64,000 nt of DNA, taken from contig CALRQC020000009.1 in NCBI GenBank assembly GCA_943370215.1, positions 96,425 to 160,424 on the forward strand. The letters run 5' to 3'. The DNA comes from Niveispirillum sp943370215. Its GTDB lineage: Bacteria; Pseudomonadota; Alphaproteobacteria; Azospirillales; Azospirillaceae. Below the pieces are notes generated by a model, which worked only from the letters and a program-made list of their open reading frames with translations, was not told the origin of the DNA and ran no database searches. Shown in pieces: positions 1 to 8,576 of this stretch; position 1 is the first letter of the stretch, and the number at the start of each line of letters is the position of its first letter. The translations under genes were made by a program, and so were the position numbers.

Positions 1-227
1 AGCCGCTTCAGCAGGTCCAGCGCCTGCACCTGCTGGCGGCGGTCAATCTCCGCCCGGTCAATGACATCGACGGATGCACCAACGCGGGAGGCCTCCGTCG
101 GCAAACGATTGGCGCTGACGACAAGTTCCGCCACCTCTGTGGTGGGGGCGGACTGGGCCGCCGCCGGCAGGGTGGCAAGACCGGCCAGCAACAGCGGGCC
201 GAAAAGGGAAAGATGGGGACGCGACAT
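1..227 (-). CDS. btuB: TonB-dependent vitamin B12 receptor BtuB, N-terminal part (cut by window edge)
   Basis: This is the first 75 or so codons of an outer-membrane receptor; the rest lies left of position 1. The start ATG is at 227-225, with a GGAG ribosome site at 239-242. The N-terminus is a signal peptide (basic start, LLLAGLATLPAAAQS) followed by a TonB box-like stretch (EVAELVVSANR) and the beginning of the plug domain (VDVIDRAEIDRRQ). BtuB-type receptors bind cobalamin at the cell surface and import it using TonB energy. The substrate assignment rests mainly on the cobalamin riboswitch immediately upstream on the same strand, since the barrel is not visible. It is divergent from the chemoreceptor gene at 803. 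Confidence 0.85.
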   Translation of the reverse strand, partial: MSRPHLSLFGPLLLAGLATLPAAAQSAPTTEVAELVVSANRLPTEASRVGASVDVIDRAEIDRRQQVQALDLLKR

Positions 228-238
228 TTCTGGTTTCA

Positions 239-292
239 CTCCGCTTCGCAAAACTGCCTGGGTCCGGCGGAACCCGTGCAGGCACGAAGCGG
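239..292 (-). promoter_or_regulatory. Hairpin overlapping the btuB ribosome-binding site (possible riboswitch expression platform)
   Basis: An 8-bp inverted repeat, CCGCTTCG at 241-248 and CGAAGCGG at 285-292, encloses a second 6-bp pair, TGCCTG at 255-260 and CAGGCA at 279-284. The base of the stem shares bases with the GGAG ribosome site (239-242) of btuB, so folding could hide the ribosome site. That fits translational control by the cobalamin riboswitch upstream. The pairing is read directly from sequence; the regulatory role is inferred. Confidence 0.5.
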
Positions 293-415
293 GGAACGGG
301 GCTGCAATCCCCGGGAAACCGCCCCGGCCAGCCCGAAGGGCCGCCGAAGCGCCAACGCGAAACGGAAAACCGTCCCACCGGGGCACCCCGCCCAATGGCC
401 GCGCGACGCATTGCC

Positions 416-590
416 GATGGCAGGTCTCCTGGCTTGCGGGTCGTCGCTTCCGCCCGGCCTTCCCAGTTTCCCAGTGGCCATGTTGGGCATCGCTCGCCGC
501 TTACAGTTGCGGGGGCAGCCGCGGCTCCGGGCTGTGACCAGCCCTTGCCCGCGTTCCCTTTTCACCCCCTGTTACGGGGGAACCATCGAT
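416..590 (-). promoter_or_regulatory. Cobalamin (AdoCbl) riboswitch
   Basis: Read on the minus strand, the element carries the signature blocks of the cobalamin riboswitch in order. These are the GGTG and GGGAA blocks near 550-575, the block GCTGCCCCCGCAACTGTAA (complement of 501-519), and the B12 box AAGCCAGGAGACCTGCC (complement of 419-435). Cobalamin binding to this RNA class lowers expression of downstream uptake or synthesis genes. Here the downstream gene is a TonB receptor, about 190 nt away, which supports the btuB call. Confidence 0.95.
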
Positions 591-802
591 AAGGCCGTCA
601 TACGCCGGTCACGATCGGCAATCAAGCGGCCGTGCCGCCGCGCATGGCAAGGCGGCGGCAGGCGCATCCTATCCGTAAGGTCATATCCACACGTTGCGTT
701 GGGGCTGGCGCCCACATGCAAAGATCGTCACAATCGAATGTCATATTGCAGTGCGAAAAAACCCCCCATTTCTCCCACGCTATGCAAGGAGACGAAGTGG
801 CG

Positions 803-2881
803 ATGCTCTCATTGCTCAAATCCTCCCTGAAAGCCCGTCTGGTCATTTCCGGTATCGCTGTGTGCCTGTTGCTGGGCACCAGCCTGATCGGCGTTACCGG
901 ATACTTGACCTATCAAGAAACGCAGCGGCGAGTAGAGGAGACGGTACAGGAAAACAGCCAGCAGTATGGGCTGATCGCTGCCGACATCATCAATCAGGCT
1001 CTGCACAATGCCACTTTGATCAATGGCTTCGTGGAAGGTGGGCTGGGGTCGGCCAATCCTTCGCGGGAGGTGCTGACGGCACAGGCCATCGGCATGGTGA
1101 ATGCCAATCCGGGTATTGTCGGCGTCACCATCGCCTTTGAGCCCAATGGGTTGGATGGCAACGATGCGGGCCAACTGGGCACGCCGGGCGCCGATGCCAA
1201 AGGGCGCTTCGTGCCCTATTTCTTCCGCAAGAGCGGTGGGGGTGTCGGCATTGATGTACTGGTGATGACGTTGGAGGCCGGGATCAAATCATGGTACCTG
1301 GACCCGCTGGAACAGAACCGCACCCTGCTGACCGCCCCCTATATCTATCCGGTGGAAGGCAAGGATGTGCTGATGGTGACAGCCAGCGTGCCCATCCGGC
1401 GCCAGGGCAAGCCGGTGGGCATCACCACCACCGATCTGGCTTTGACCGCACTGCAAAAACAGTTTGCTGCCTTTCGTCCCCTGGGCGTGGGCGATGTGCG
1501 GCTGATCGCCCATAACAACCATTGGGTGGTGCACCCCGCCGCCGATAAGTTGAATGCGCAGGTGGAAACGCCGGGGCTTGCCCCGCTGCTGGCCGAGGCC
1601 GCCCGCAATGGCCGGCCCGCCATCGCGCATCTGGATTTGGAAGGGGTCAAACGCATTGCGGTGGCCCTGCCCATCCGTTTTGCCGGTGCCGCCGAACAAT
1701 GGAGCGTGCTGGTGACGGTACCCAACGCCGTGGTGACCCAGGCGGTGTGGGACAATGTGCTGCCGATGGTGTTGACGGGGTTGGTGCTGGTGGGGTTGAC
1801 CGCCGCCGCCTTCGCCTGGTTGGGCCATGGGCTGGCCGGTCCCATCCTGAACCTGACCCAATCCATGGGCCGCATGGCCAGGGGCGATCTTGCCTCTGAA
1901 ATTCCCTGTCAGGGCGATGGCGATGAAATTGGCCAGATGGCCAAGGCCTTGCGTGGCTTCCGCGATGGGTTGGCGGAGGCTGAGCGATTGCGGGAAGCCG
2001 CTGCCCGGCGGGAAGAGGAAATGGCTGAACGTCAGCGCAGCGACCGGCTGGCTCTGGCCGACCAGTTCGAACGGGAGGTGGGCGCCCTGCTGCGGCAGGT
2101 GAATGAAGCGGCCGGCCAGTTGGTCGACCAGTCCAACCTGATGTCCAGCGATTGCAACGCCACCCAGCAGAGTGCTGCGCTGGGGGCCGCCGCCGTGATG
2201 GAGGCCGCCTCCAACGTGCAGACGGTGGCGGCCGCTGCGGAAGAACTGCGCGCCTCCATCGCTGAAATCGGCAATCAGGTGCAGATGTCGGCGGGCGTGG
2301 CCGCGCGGGCCGCCGATGAAGCGGGTGCCGCCACCGAGACGGTGGACGCCCTGAACCAGAGCGCCGACCGCATCGGTGCCGTGGTTGGGCTGATTTCGGA
2401 AATTGCCAGCCAGACCAATCTGTTGGCGCTGAATGCCACCATTGAGGCGGCGCGCGCGGGAGAGGCCGGCAAGGGCTTTGCCGTGGTGGCGGCGGAGGTG
2501 AAGAATCTGGCCACCCAGACCGCCAAGGCGACGGAGGAAATCGCCGAACTGGTGGCCAATATCCGCAGCAGTTCCGGCGAAGCGGTGAAGGCCATCCAAG
2601 GCATTGCCACCACCATCCGGTCGATTAATGAGACCTCCACCGCCATTGCCGGTGCCGTGGAGGAACAGACGGCGGCAACGCAGGAGATTGCGCGCAATGT
2701 GACGGAGGCATCACGCGGCACCGACGATGCCTCGCGCGCCATCCAGGGCATTGCCGACAGGGTGGTGCAGGTGACGGAGGCCGCCGCCATGGCGCTGAGC
2801 AGCGCCACCGATGTGCGTGGCCACGCCACCCAGGCGGATGGGGAGACCCACGGCTTCCTGCGTCGCATTCGGGAGGGGTGA
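803..2881 (+). CDS. Methyl-accepting chemotaxis protein with dCache sensor domain
   Basis: Membrane chemoreceptor that senses a periplasmic ligand and controls CheA. From the chosen ATG (803, preceded by AAGGAG at 786-791) it is about 692 residues. There is an N-terminal membrane segment (about 10-33) and a periplasmic dCache-like region (about 45-300), including YLDPLEQNRTLLTAPYIYP and VTASVPI. A second membrane segment lies at about 319-341, followed by a HAMP domain and a long cytoplasmic coiled coil. The highly conserved hairpin tip is present (EIASQTNLLALNATIEAARA and GKGFAVVAAEV, from about residue 533). No C-terminal CheR-binding pentapeptide is seen. The frame stays open upstream to 632, but the extra part does not look like a signal segment and lacks a ribosome site. 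The ligand cannot be told from sequence. No che genes are in the window. Confidence 0.95.
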   Translation: MLSLLKSSLKARLVISGIAVCLLLGTSLIGVTGYLTYQETQRRVEETVQENSQQYGLIAADIINQALHNATLINGFVEGGLGSANPSREVLTAQAIGMVNANPGIVGVTIAFEPNGLDGNDAGQLGTPGADAKGRFVPYFFRKSGGGVGIDVLVMTLEAGIKSWYLDPLEQNRTLLTAPYIYPVEGKDVLMVTASVPIRRQGKPVGITTTDLALTALQKQFAAFRPLGVGDVRLIAHNNHWVVHPAADKLNAQVETPGLAPLLAEAARNGRPAIAHLDLEGVKRIAVALPIRFAGAAEQWSVLVTVPNAVVTQAVWDNVLPMVLTGLVLVGLTAAAFAWLGHGLAGPILNLTQSMGRMARGDLASEIPCQGDGDEIGQMAKALRGFRDGLAEAERLREAAARREEEMAERQRSDRLALADQFEREVGALLRQVNEAAGQLVDQSNLMSSDCNATQQSAALGAAAVMEAASNVQTVAAAAEELRASIAEIGNQVQMSAGVAARAADEAGAATETVDALNQSADRIGAVVGLISEIASQTNLLALNATIEAARAGEAGKGFAVVAAEVKNLATQTAKATEEIAELVANIRSSSGEAVKAIQGIATTIRSINETSTAIAGAVEEQTAATQEIARNVTEASRGTDDASRAIQGIADRVVQVTEAAAMALSSATDVRGHATQADGETHGFLRRIREG

Positions 2882-2956
2882 CGCCAAGCGGGACTGGACC
2901 GGGGGCGTGCTTGCCGTTAAGCAAGGGGGCCCCTTGTCCATCACCGGTTGGGTCCG

Positions 2957-4201
2957 ATGCGCTTTCTTCACGCCGCTGATATCCATCTCGACAGTCCGCT
3001 GCTGGGCCTGGCCGGGCGCGCCGGGGCGCGGGCGGATGAGCTGGTGGGGGCGACACGGCGGGCGCTGGTGCGGCTGGTGGATGCCGCATTGGCCGAACCG
3101 GTGGCCTTTCTGATCATTGCCGGCGATCTGTATGATGGCGATTGGCGCGATTTCATGACCGGCCTGTTCTTCGCCGGCCAGATGGCCCGGCTGGAACGGG
3201 CGAACATCCCCGTCATCATCCTGCGCGGCAACCATGATGCCGAAAGCCTGATGACCAAGCAGTTGAGCCTGCCCGGCAATGTGCGCGTCTTTTCCGCCCG
3301 CAAGGCGGAAACCATCCGGCTGGATGATCTGCGCGTGGCCCTGCATGGCCGCAGCTTCCCCAGCCGGCATGTGACGGAGAATATTGCGCTCTCCTATCCG
3401 CCGCCGGTGGCCGGGTATCTGAATATCGGCGTGCTGCATACGGCCCTGGAAGGAAGGCCGCCGCACGCGCCCTATGCCCCCTGCTCCATCACCGACCTGA
3501 TGGGCAAGGGCTATGATTATTGGGCGCTGGGCCATGTGCATGAACGGGCCGTGCTGGCGCAAGACCCCTGGATCATCTTCCCCGGCAACCTGCAGGGCCG
3601 CCACGCCAATGAAACCGGGCCGAAGGGCGCCACGCTGGTCAGCGTGGAGGAAGGCCGCATCGCCAAGGTGGAGGCGCTGGCCCTGGATCAGGTGCGTTGG
3701 GCAAAGCTGGTGGTGGATGCCAGCGATTGCGCCGACGAGGCCGCCCTGGGCGACCGGCTGGCAGCTTCATTGACAGCGGCCAGTACGGAGGCAGAGGGCC
3801 GAACCCTGGCCGTGCGCCTGTGCCTGACCGGCCGCACCGGGCTGCACCGCTGGTTAAAATCGGATACGGAACGATTGGTGGCGGAGGTGGAGCTGGCGGC
3901 CAGCCGGGCCGGCGGGGATATCTGGATCGAACGGATCGTTATCGAAACGACTGATGCGGTGGCGGTTCCGGCGGCGGCAGGCGATGCCTTGGCCGAGCTG
4001 GCCGCCGCCATTGCCGAACTGCGCGACGATCCCGCCGCGCGGGGGCTGCTGGCCGATGATCTGGCGGCCTTGCGCCACCGGTTGCCCCCCGGCGCGCTGG
4101 AGGCGGCCGGGCTGGCGGGAGAGGATGAGGCGGCGATGCTGGAAGCCGTGCTGGCCGACGCCGAATCCCTGTTGCTGAACCGGCTGGCGGGGGAAGCGTG
4201 A
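2957..4201 (+). CDS. YhaO-like DNA repair exonuclease (SbcD-type metallophosphoesterase)
   Basis: Calcineurin-like phosphoesterase of the SbcD/Mre11/YhaO group, expected to act as the nuclease of a DNA-end-processing complex with the ATPase encoded next. All metal-binding motifs are visible: DIH in HAADIHLDSP at the N-terminus, GDLYDGD, GNHDAES, a GVLHT segment and GHVHERA. The C-terminal third (after about residue 260) is the less conserved partner-binding part. I chose ATG 2957; a TTG at 2948 in the same frame is possible. Its stop overlaps the start of the next gene (TGATG at 4199-4203), so the two are translationally coupled. Length, about 414 residues, is normal for YhaO. Confidence 0.9.
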   Translation: MRFLHAADIHLDSPLLGLAGRAGARADELVGATRRALVRLVDAALAEPVAFLIIAGDLYDGDWRDFMTGLFFAGQMARLERANIPVIILRGNHDAESLMTKQLSLPGNVRVFSARKAETIRLDDLRVALHGRSFPSRHVTENIALSYPPPVAGYLNIGVLHTALEGRPPHAPYAPCSITDLMGKGYDYWALGHVHERAVLAQDPWIIFPGNLQGRHANETGPKGATLVSVEEGRIAKVEALALDQVRWAKLVVDASDCADEAALGDRLAASLTAASTEAEGRTLAVRLCLTGRTGLHRWLKSDTERLVAEVELAASRAGGDIWIERIVIETTDAVAVPAAAGDALAELAAAIAELRDDPAARGLLADDLAALRHRLPPGALEAAGLAGEDEAAMLEAVLADAESLLLNRLAGEA

Positions 4202-7200
4202 TGCGGATCGACCGGCTGGACCTGGAGCGTTACGGGCATTTCACCGACCATCACCTGGATTTTTCCGGCACCGATGTGCGGCTGCATATTGTGCATGGCG
4301 CCAACGAGGCGGGGAAATCCACCGCCCTGTCGGCCATTTGCGACCTGCTGTTCGGCGTGCCGGAACGCACGCGGCTGGGTTTTCGCCATGGCAACAATGC
4401 CTTGCGCATCGGCGCGGTGCTGCGCCAGCCGGATGGCAGCCTGCTGGAGGTGAAGCGGCGCAAGGGGCGGCAGAATACGCTGCTGGCCGCCGATGGCAGC
4501 ACGGCCCTGGGTGATGGCACGCTGGCCCCGTTGCTGGGCGGCATCGACCGGGCGCAGTTTGAACGGCTGTTCGGGCTGGACCATGCCCGGCTGCGCGCCG
4601 GGGGAGAGGCGATGCTGGCGGCCGGCGGCGATCTGGCCCGCACCCTGTTCCAGGCCGGCAGTGGCCTGACCGGCATTGCCGATATCATGGCCGGGCTGAT
4701 GGCCGATGCCGACCGGCTGGGCAGCCCGCATAAGCGCCAGGGCAGCAAACCGCTTTATGAGGCGCTGGACGCGCAGCAAGCGGCATCGGCCCGGATGCGA
4801 AACGAGGCCACCAAGGCAGAGGCCTGGGAAGCAGCAGAGAAACGGCTGGCCGATGCGCGGGCGGCCCTGGCGGGGTTGCAGGCGGAACTGGAAAAGGCGC
4901 AGCGGGCACAAAGCCGGCTGGAACGTATCCGCCGCGTGCGGCCGCTGCTGGCCCGGCTGGAGGCGCTGGCCGTTGAACGCGCCGAGCTGGGCGAGGGGCC
5001 GGACCTGCCGGCCGCCCTGGCGGAACTGTGGAACGCGGCGGCGGCCCGGCTGCTGCAGGCCGAACGCCATCGCCAACAGGCCGCCCAGCAGGTGGAAACG
5101 GCCTTGGCGGCGCTGGCCGACGCCGGGGAGGCCCCCCGGCTGCCGGAACTGGCGACGGAGATCGAGGCGCTGTTCCAGCGCGCCGGCAGTGTGGAAAAGG
5201 CCAGGGCCGACCTGCCCCGCCGCCAGCGGGAACTGGAAATGGCCGATGAGCGGCTGGCCTTGCTGGCCGGGCGGCTGGGGCGGCATGATGCGCCCGATGC
5301 CCTGGAAGCGGCCCAGCCGGGGCGCGTGCTGGCGGCCCGCATCCGAGAGAAAGCCGCCGCCCATGGCCGGCTGGATGGGGCCCGGGACGCGGCCAGCAAA
5401 CGCGAAATGCTGGCTGCGCGCAGCCTGGCCGATCTGGCCGATGGCGCCGGCGATGGGGAGACGGCCGGCGATCCGCTGGCCGCAGAGGCGGCATTGGCCG
5501 CCGCCCTGCGGTTGGGGGAAGTGGAAACGCGGCTGGACGAGGCGGCGCGGGAGGCCGATGCCCGCACCGACGAACTGGCCGATGCGCTGTCGCGGCTGGG
5601 CCGGTTCAGCGGCGGGGCCGAAGCCCTGGCCCGGCTGCCCCTGCCCGATCTGGCGGTGATTGAGAGCTGGGCCGGGCGGCTGGCGGAACTGTCGCAGAAG
5701 CGGGCCAAGCTGCGGGAAGCCTGGGATCAGGCGGAGGCAGACGCGCGCAAACATGCCGCCACCCTGGCGGAACTGGCCGCCGATGGCGAAGTGCCAACCC
5801 TGGCCGCCATTGAGGAGGCGCGGCGGCTGCGCGATGGGGCCTGGCAGGCCATCCGCCGCCGGATGCTGGAAAAACTGGACGTTCCGGATGTGGAATGGTC
5901 TGGCCTGGGGTTGGGGGAGGCGCCGGCCCCGCGCTTTGAGGCGACGATACGGACGGCCGACCAACTGGCCGACCGGCGCGACCGGGAGGCGCAGCGTGTC
6001 AGCCGCCATGCCCGCGCCAGCAGCGATCTGGCCGAGGCTGAAGCGCGGCTGCGGGCATTGGAACGGGACCGGAATGACCTGGACCAGCAGGGCCGGACGC
6101 TGGAAAATGACTGGCAGTCCCTGTGGCGGGAAAGCGGGCTGACCCCGGCCGAACCGGCCCTGATGGCCGGCTGGCGGCGGCAGGTGGAAAATGTGCTGGC
6201 GCTGCATCGCCAGGGGCGGGAGGCGGCGCGCAAACAGGCGGGCCTGGCGGAAGAGGCGGCGCGCTGCGCTGGCCATCTGCGTGATGCCATGGCGCTGGCC
6301 GGCCTTCCGGCCGCGGCGGGGGAGACCGAGCTTTCCCGCCTGCGTGCCCGCGCCGATGCAGCGGTGAAGGCCTGCCGGGAGCAGACAGACAAGGCGGAAA
6401 AGCGGCGGCAGGAACAGGCCCGCGCGGAACGGGCGCTGCGCGATGCCCAGCGGGAAAAGGCCGAGGCGACGGAAGCGCTGGAAGCCTGGGCGGCGGGCTG
6501 GGCCGGCGATATGGCCGCCCTGGGGCTGCCCGCCGGCACCAGCCCGGCCGAGGCGGAAGCGGCGCTGACAGCCTGGGAAGATATCGGCCAGGAATTGCGG
6601 GCGCGGCATGATCTGGTTCACCGTATCGACAGACTTTCCAGCGATATCAAACAGTTTCAGGATGATCTGACGATATTGGTTGAAAAAGCGGCGGCCCTGG
6701 ACCCGGCCTTGTCGCTGGATGCCAAGGCCCCAGATGCCGCCAACCAACTGCTGATGGCACTGGATGAGGCGCGGCGGCGGGAGACACGCTGCGGCTTGCT
6801 GGCAGAGGCGGCGGAAAAAGCCCGGCGCAGTGATGCCGAAGCGGCCGGGGAATTGGCCGAGGCACAGGCGGAACGGGATGATCTGAAACGGCTGCACGGG
6901 CTGGGGCCGGCGGATGATGTCCCGGCCCTGGTGGCGCTGGCCAGCCGGCGGCGGGAGTTGCAGCGGGCCGAACAGGTGGCCCTGACCGAACTGGCCCAGG
7001 CCGGTGACGGGCAGAGCCGGGCAGCCCTGGCGGCGGAAGCGGGCGGGCTGGACCCGGATGGTGCCGCCGCCGAACTGGCCGCCGCCGGGCAGGAGATCAA
7101 CCGGCTGCAGGCGGCCTTGCCCCAGGTTTCCGCCGACCTGCGTGATGCGGAACGGCTGCTGGAGGAACTGCGCCAGCGCAGCGGCATCGGCGAAGCGGCG

Positions 7201-7731
7201 CAGGAAGCGGCGGCAGCGGAGGCCAAGGCGGCCCAGCACGCCGCCCGCTGGCTGCGGCTGCGCGCCGCCGGGCTGTTGCTGACGCAGGCGGTAGAACGGT
7301 ATCGCAACCGGAATGAACATCCGCTGCTGCGCCGGGCCAGCGCCATCCTGGCTTTGATGGCCGCCAGCGGCGGCAACCCGGTGACGCATCTGAAGGTGGA
7401 TTATGGCGATGGCGACCATCCGGTGCTGCTGGGCGTGCGCCGCGACGGCAGCGACGCCCAGGTACAGGATATGAGCGAGGGCTTGCGCGATCAGCTATTC
7501 CTGGCCCTGCGCATCGCTGCCGTGGAGGCACATGTGACCCAGGCCACCCCCCTGCCCTTCATCGCCGACGATCTGTTCATCACCTCGGACGAGCCGCGCA
7601 CGGCGGCGGGGTTGACGGCCCTGGCGGAACTGGGGGCCAGCACGCAGGTGGTGCTGTTCACCCACCACCGCTATGTGCTGGATGCAGCCCAGGGGCTGGA
7701 GGGGGTTCAGGTGCACCGGCTGGGGATGTAA
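4201..7731 (+). CDS. YhaN-like SMC-type ATPase (SbcC/Rad50-related)
   Basis: Large coiled-coil AAA-type ATPase of about 1176 residues, the expected partner of the metallophosphoesterase encoded just upstream. The N-terminus has the typical opening RIDRLDLERYGHFTDHHLDF and the Walker A motif GANEAGKST at residues 33-41. A long Ala/Glu/Arg-rich region of heptad-like character fills the middle. The ATPase half returns at the C-terminus with a signature-like segment (VQDMSEGLRDQLFLALRIA) and Walker B (PFIADDLFIT, about residues 1119-1128). YhaN/YhaO proteins are bacterial relatives of Rad50/Mre11 involved in double-strand-break repair. The start overlaps the upstream stop; GTG 4198 is an alternative. 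It converges on the dehydrogenase gene with only 12 nt between them. Confidence 0.9.
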   Translation: MRIDRLDLERYGHFTDHHLDFSGTDVRLHIVHGANEAGKSTALSAICDLLFGVPERTRLGFRHGNNALRIGAVLRQPDGSLLEVKRRKGRQNTLLAADGSTALGDGTLAPLLGGIDRAQFERLFGLDHARLRAGGEAMLAAGGDLARTLFQAGSGLTGIADIMAGLMADADRLGSPHKRQGSKPLYEALDAQQAASARMRNEATKAEAWEAAEKRLADARAALAGLQAELEKAQRAQSRLERIRRVRPLLARLEALAVERAELGEGPDLPAALAELWNAAAARLLQAERHRQQAAQQVETALAALADAGEAPRLPELATEIEALFQRAGSVEKARADLPRRQRELEMADERLALLAGRLGRHDAPDALEAAQPGRVLAARIREKAAAHGRLDGARDAASKREMLAARSLADLADGAGDGETAGDPLAAEAALAAALRLGEVETRLDEAAREADARTDELADALSRLGRFSGGAEALARLPLPDLAVIESWAGRLAELSQKRAKLREAWDQAEADARKHAATLAELAADGEVPTLAAIEEARRLRDGAWQAIRRRMLEKLDVPDVEWSGLGLGEAPAPRFEATIRTADQLADRRDREAQRVSRHARASSDLAEAEARLRALERDRNDLDQQGRTLENDWQSLWRESGLTPAEPALMAGWRRQVENVLALHRQGREAARKQAGLAEEAARCAGHLRDAMALAGLPAAAGETELSRLRARADAAVKACREQTDKAEKRRQEQARAERALRDAQREKAEATEALEAWAAGWAGDMAALGLPAGTSPAEAEAALTAWEDIGQELRARHDLVHRIDRLSSDIKQFQDDLTILVEKAAALDPALSLDAKAPDAANQLLMALDEARRRETRCGLLAEAAEKARRSDAEAAGELAEAQAERDDLKRLHGLGPADDVPALVALASRRRELQRAEQVALTELAQAGDGQSRAALAAEAGGLDPDGAAAELAAAGQEINRLQAALPQVSADLRDAERLLEELRQRSGIGEAAQEAAAAEAKAAQHAARWLRLRAAGLLLTQAVERYRNRNEHPLLRRASAILALMAASGGNPVTHLKVDYGDGDHPVLLGVRRDGSDAQVQDMSEGLRDQLFLALRIAAVEAHVTQATPLPFIADDLFITSDEPRTAAGLTALAELGASTQVVLFTHHRYVLDAAQGLEGVQVHRLGM

Positions 7732-7743
7732 TCACCCAGAACC

Positions 7744-8499
7744 TTACACGTGCTGGCCGCCATTGATATGGACTTCCGCCCCGTTGATATAGGCGGCGTC
7801 GGGCGAACAGAGGAAGAGGATGGTCTTGGCCACCTCCATCGGGTCACCCAGCCGCTGCATCGGGATCTGGGTCTTGACGATTTCCTCCGTGCCGGGGGAC
7901 AGGATCGAGGTATCGATCTCCCCCGGTGCGAGGGCATTCACCCGCACACCCAGCCGACCATAATCAAAGGCCTGTTCGCGGGTCAGTGCTGCCAACGCCG
8001 CCTTGGAACAGGCATAGGCCGGGCCGGCGAACGGGTGTACCCGTGATCCGGCGATGGAGGTGACATTGACGATGCTGCCACCCGCCGCCCGCAATTCCGG
8101 CAGCAGGTGGCGCGACAGCATGGCAGCAGCGAACAGGTTGATATTAAAGACGGATAGCCAGTCCTGATAGCTGGTGTCGGCCACGCCGCGCCGCCCGCCA
8201 CCGGGCATTTTCGGGGAGACGGCAGCATTATTGACCAGGGCGCTCAGCCCTGCCCCGCCCAGCCGCTGCCGCACCTCCGCTGCCAATAGTTCGTACCCTG
8301 TCGGATCGGCCAGATCGGCCTGGATATGATCCTCCCGCCCACCGGGCCAAGGGCATTCGGGATTGAAGGCCGCGCGGGAAACGGTCAATACGCGCCAGCC
8401 ATTGCGGTAGAAAACCTTCACCGTGGCATGGCCGATACCCCGGCTGGCGCCGGTCAACAGCATGATCTTGCGGGCCGGGGCTGGATCGGATGCGTGCAT
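7744..8499 (-). CDS. Short-chain dehydrogenase/reductase
   Basis: NAD(P)-dependent oxidoreductase of the classical SDR family, 251 residues from ATG 8499 (frame open to 8580, but the extra part is unlike an SDR N-terminus). The cofactor motif TGASRGIG is at 16-23, NNAA at 90-93, and the catalytic tetrad is complete: Asn119, Ser148, Tyr162 and Lys166 (YACSK). The C-terminus has the common ending of the family (NGGQHV). The substrate cannot be read. It is the third gene of a minus-strand group led by a TonB receptor and a Tat-exported PLP enzyme, with 77 nt between it and the latter. It may act on the compound imported or modified by those proteins, but SDRs often sit beside unrelated genes. 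Confidence 0.88.
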   Translation of the reverse strand: MHASDPAPARKIMLLTGASRGIGHATVKVFYRNGWRVLTVSRAAFNPECPWPGGREDHIQADLADPTGYELLAAEVRQRLGGAGLSALVNNAAVSPKMPGGGRRGVADTSYQDWLSVFNINLFAAAMLSRHLLPELRAAGGSIVNVTSIAGSRVHPFAGPAYACSKAALAALTREQAFDYGRLGVRVNALAPGEIDTSILSPGTEEIVKTQIPMQRLGDPMEVAKTILFLCSPDAAYINGAEVHINGGQHV

Positions 8500-8576
8500 C
8501 TGCCTTGGTCCTTGTTCCACGGAGAGAGAAAACCTCCCGTCTCCTAGCAGATGATAATGGCTATCAGGTACCGAAA

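Noticed and set aside
3688..7419. A 1243-codon minus-strand frame
   Set aside because: It is the mirror of the GC-rich YhaN-like gene, is rich in Gln/Pro/Arg/Gly without domains, and the plus strand has clear ATPase motifs.
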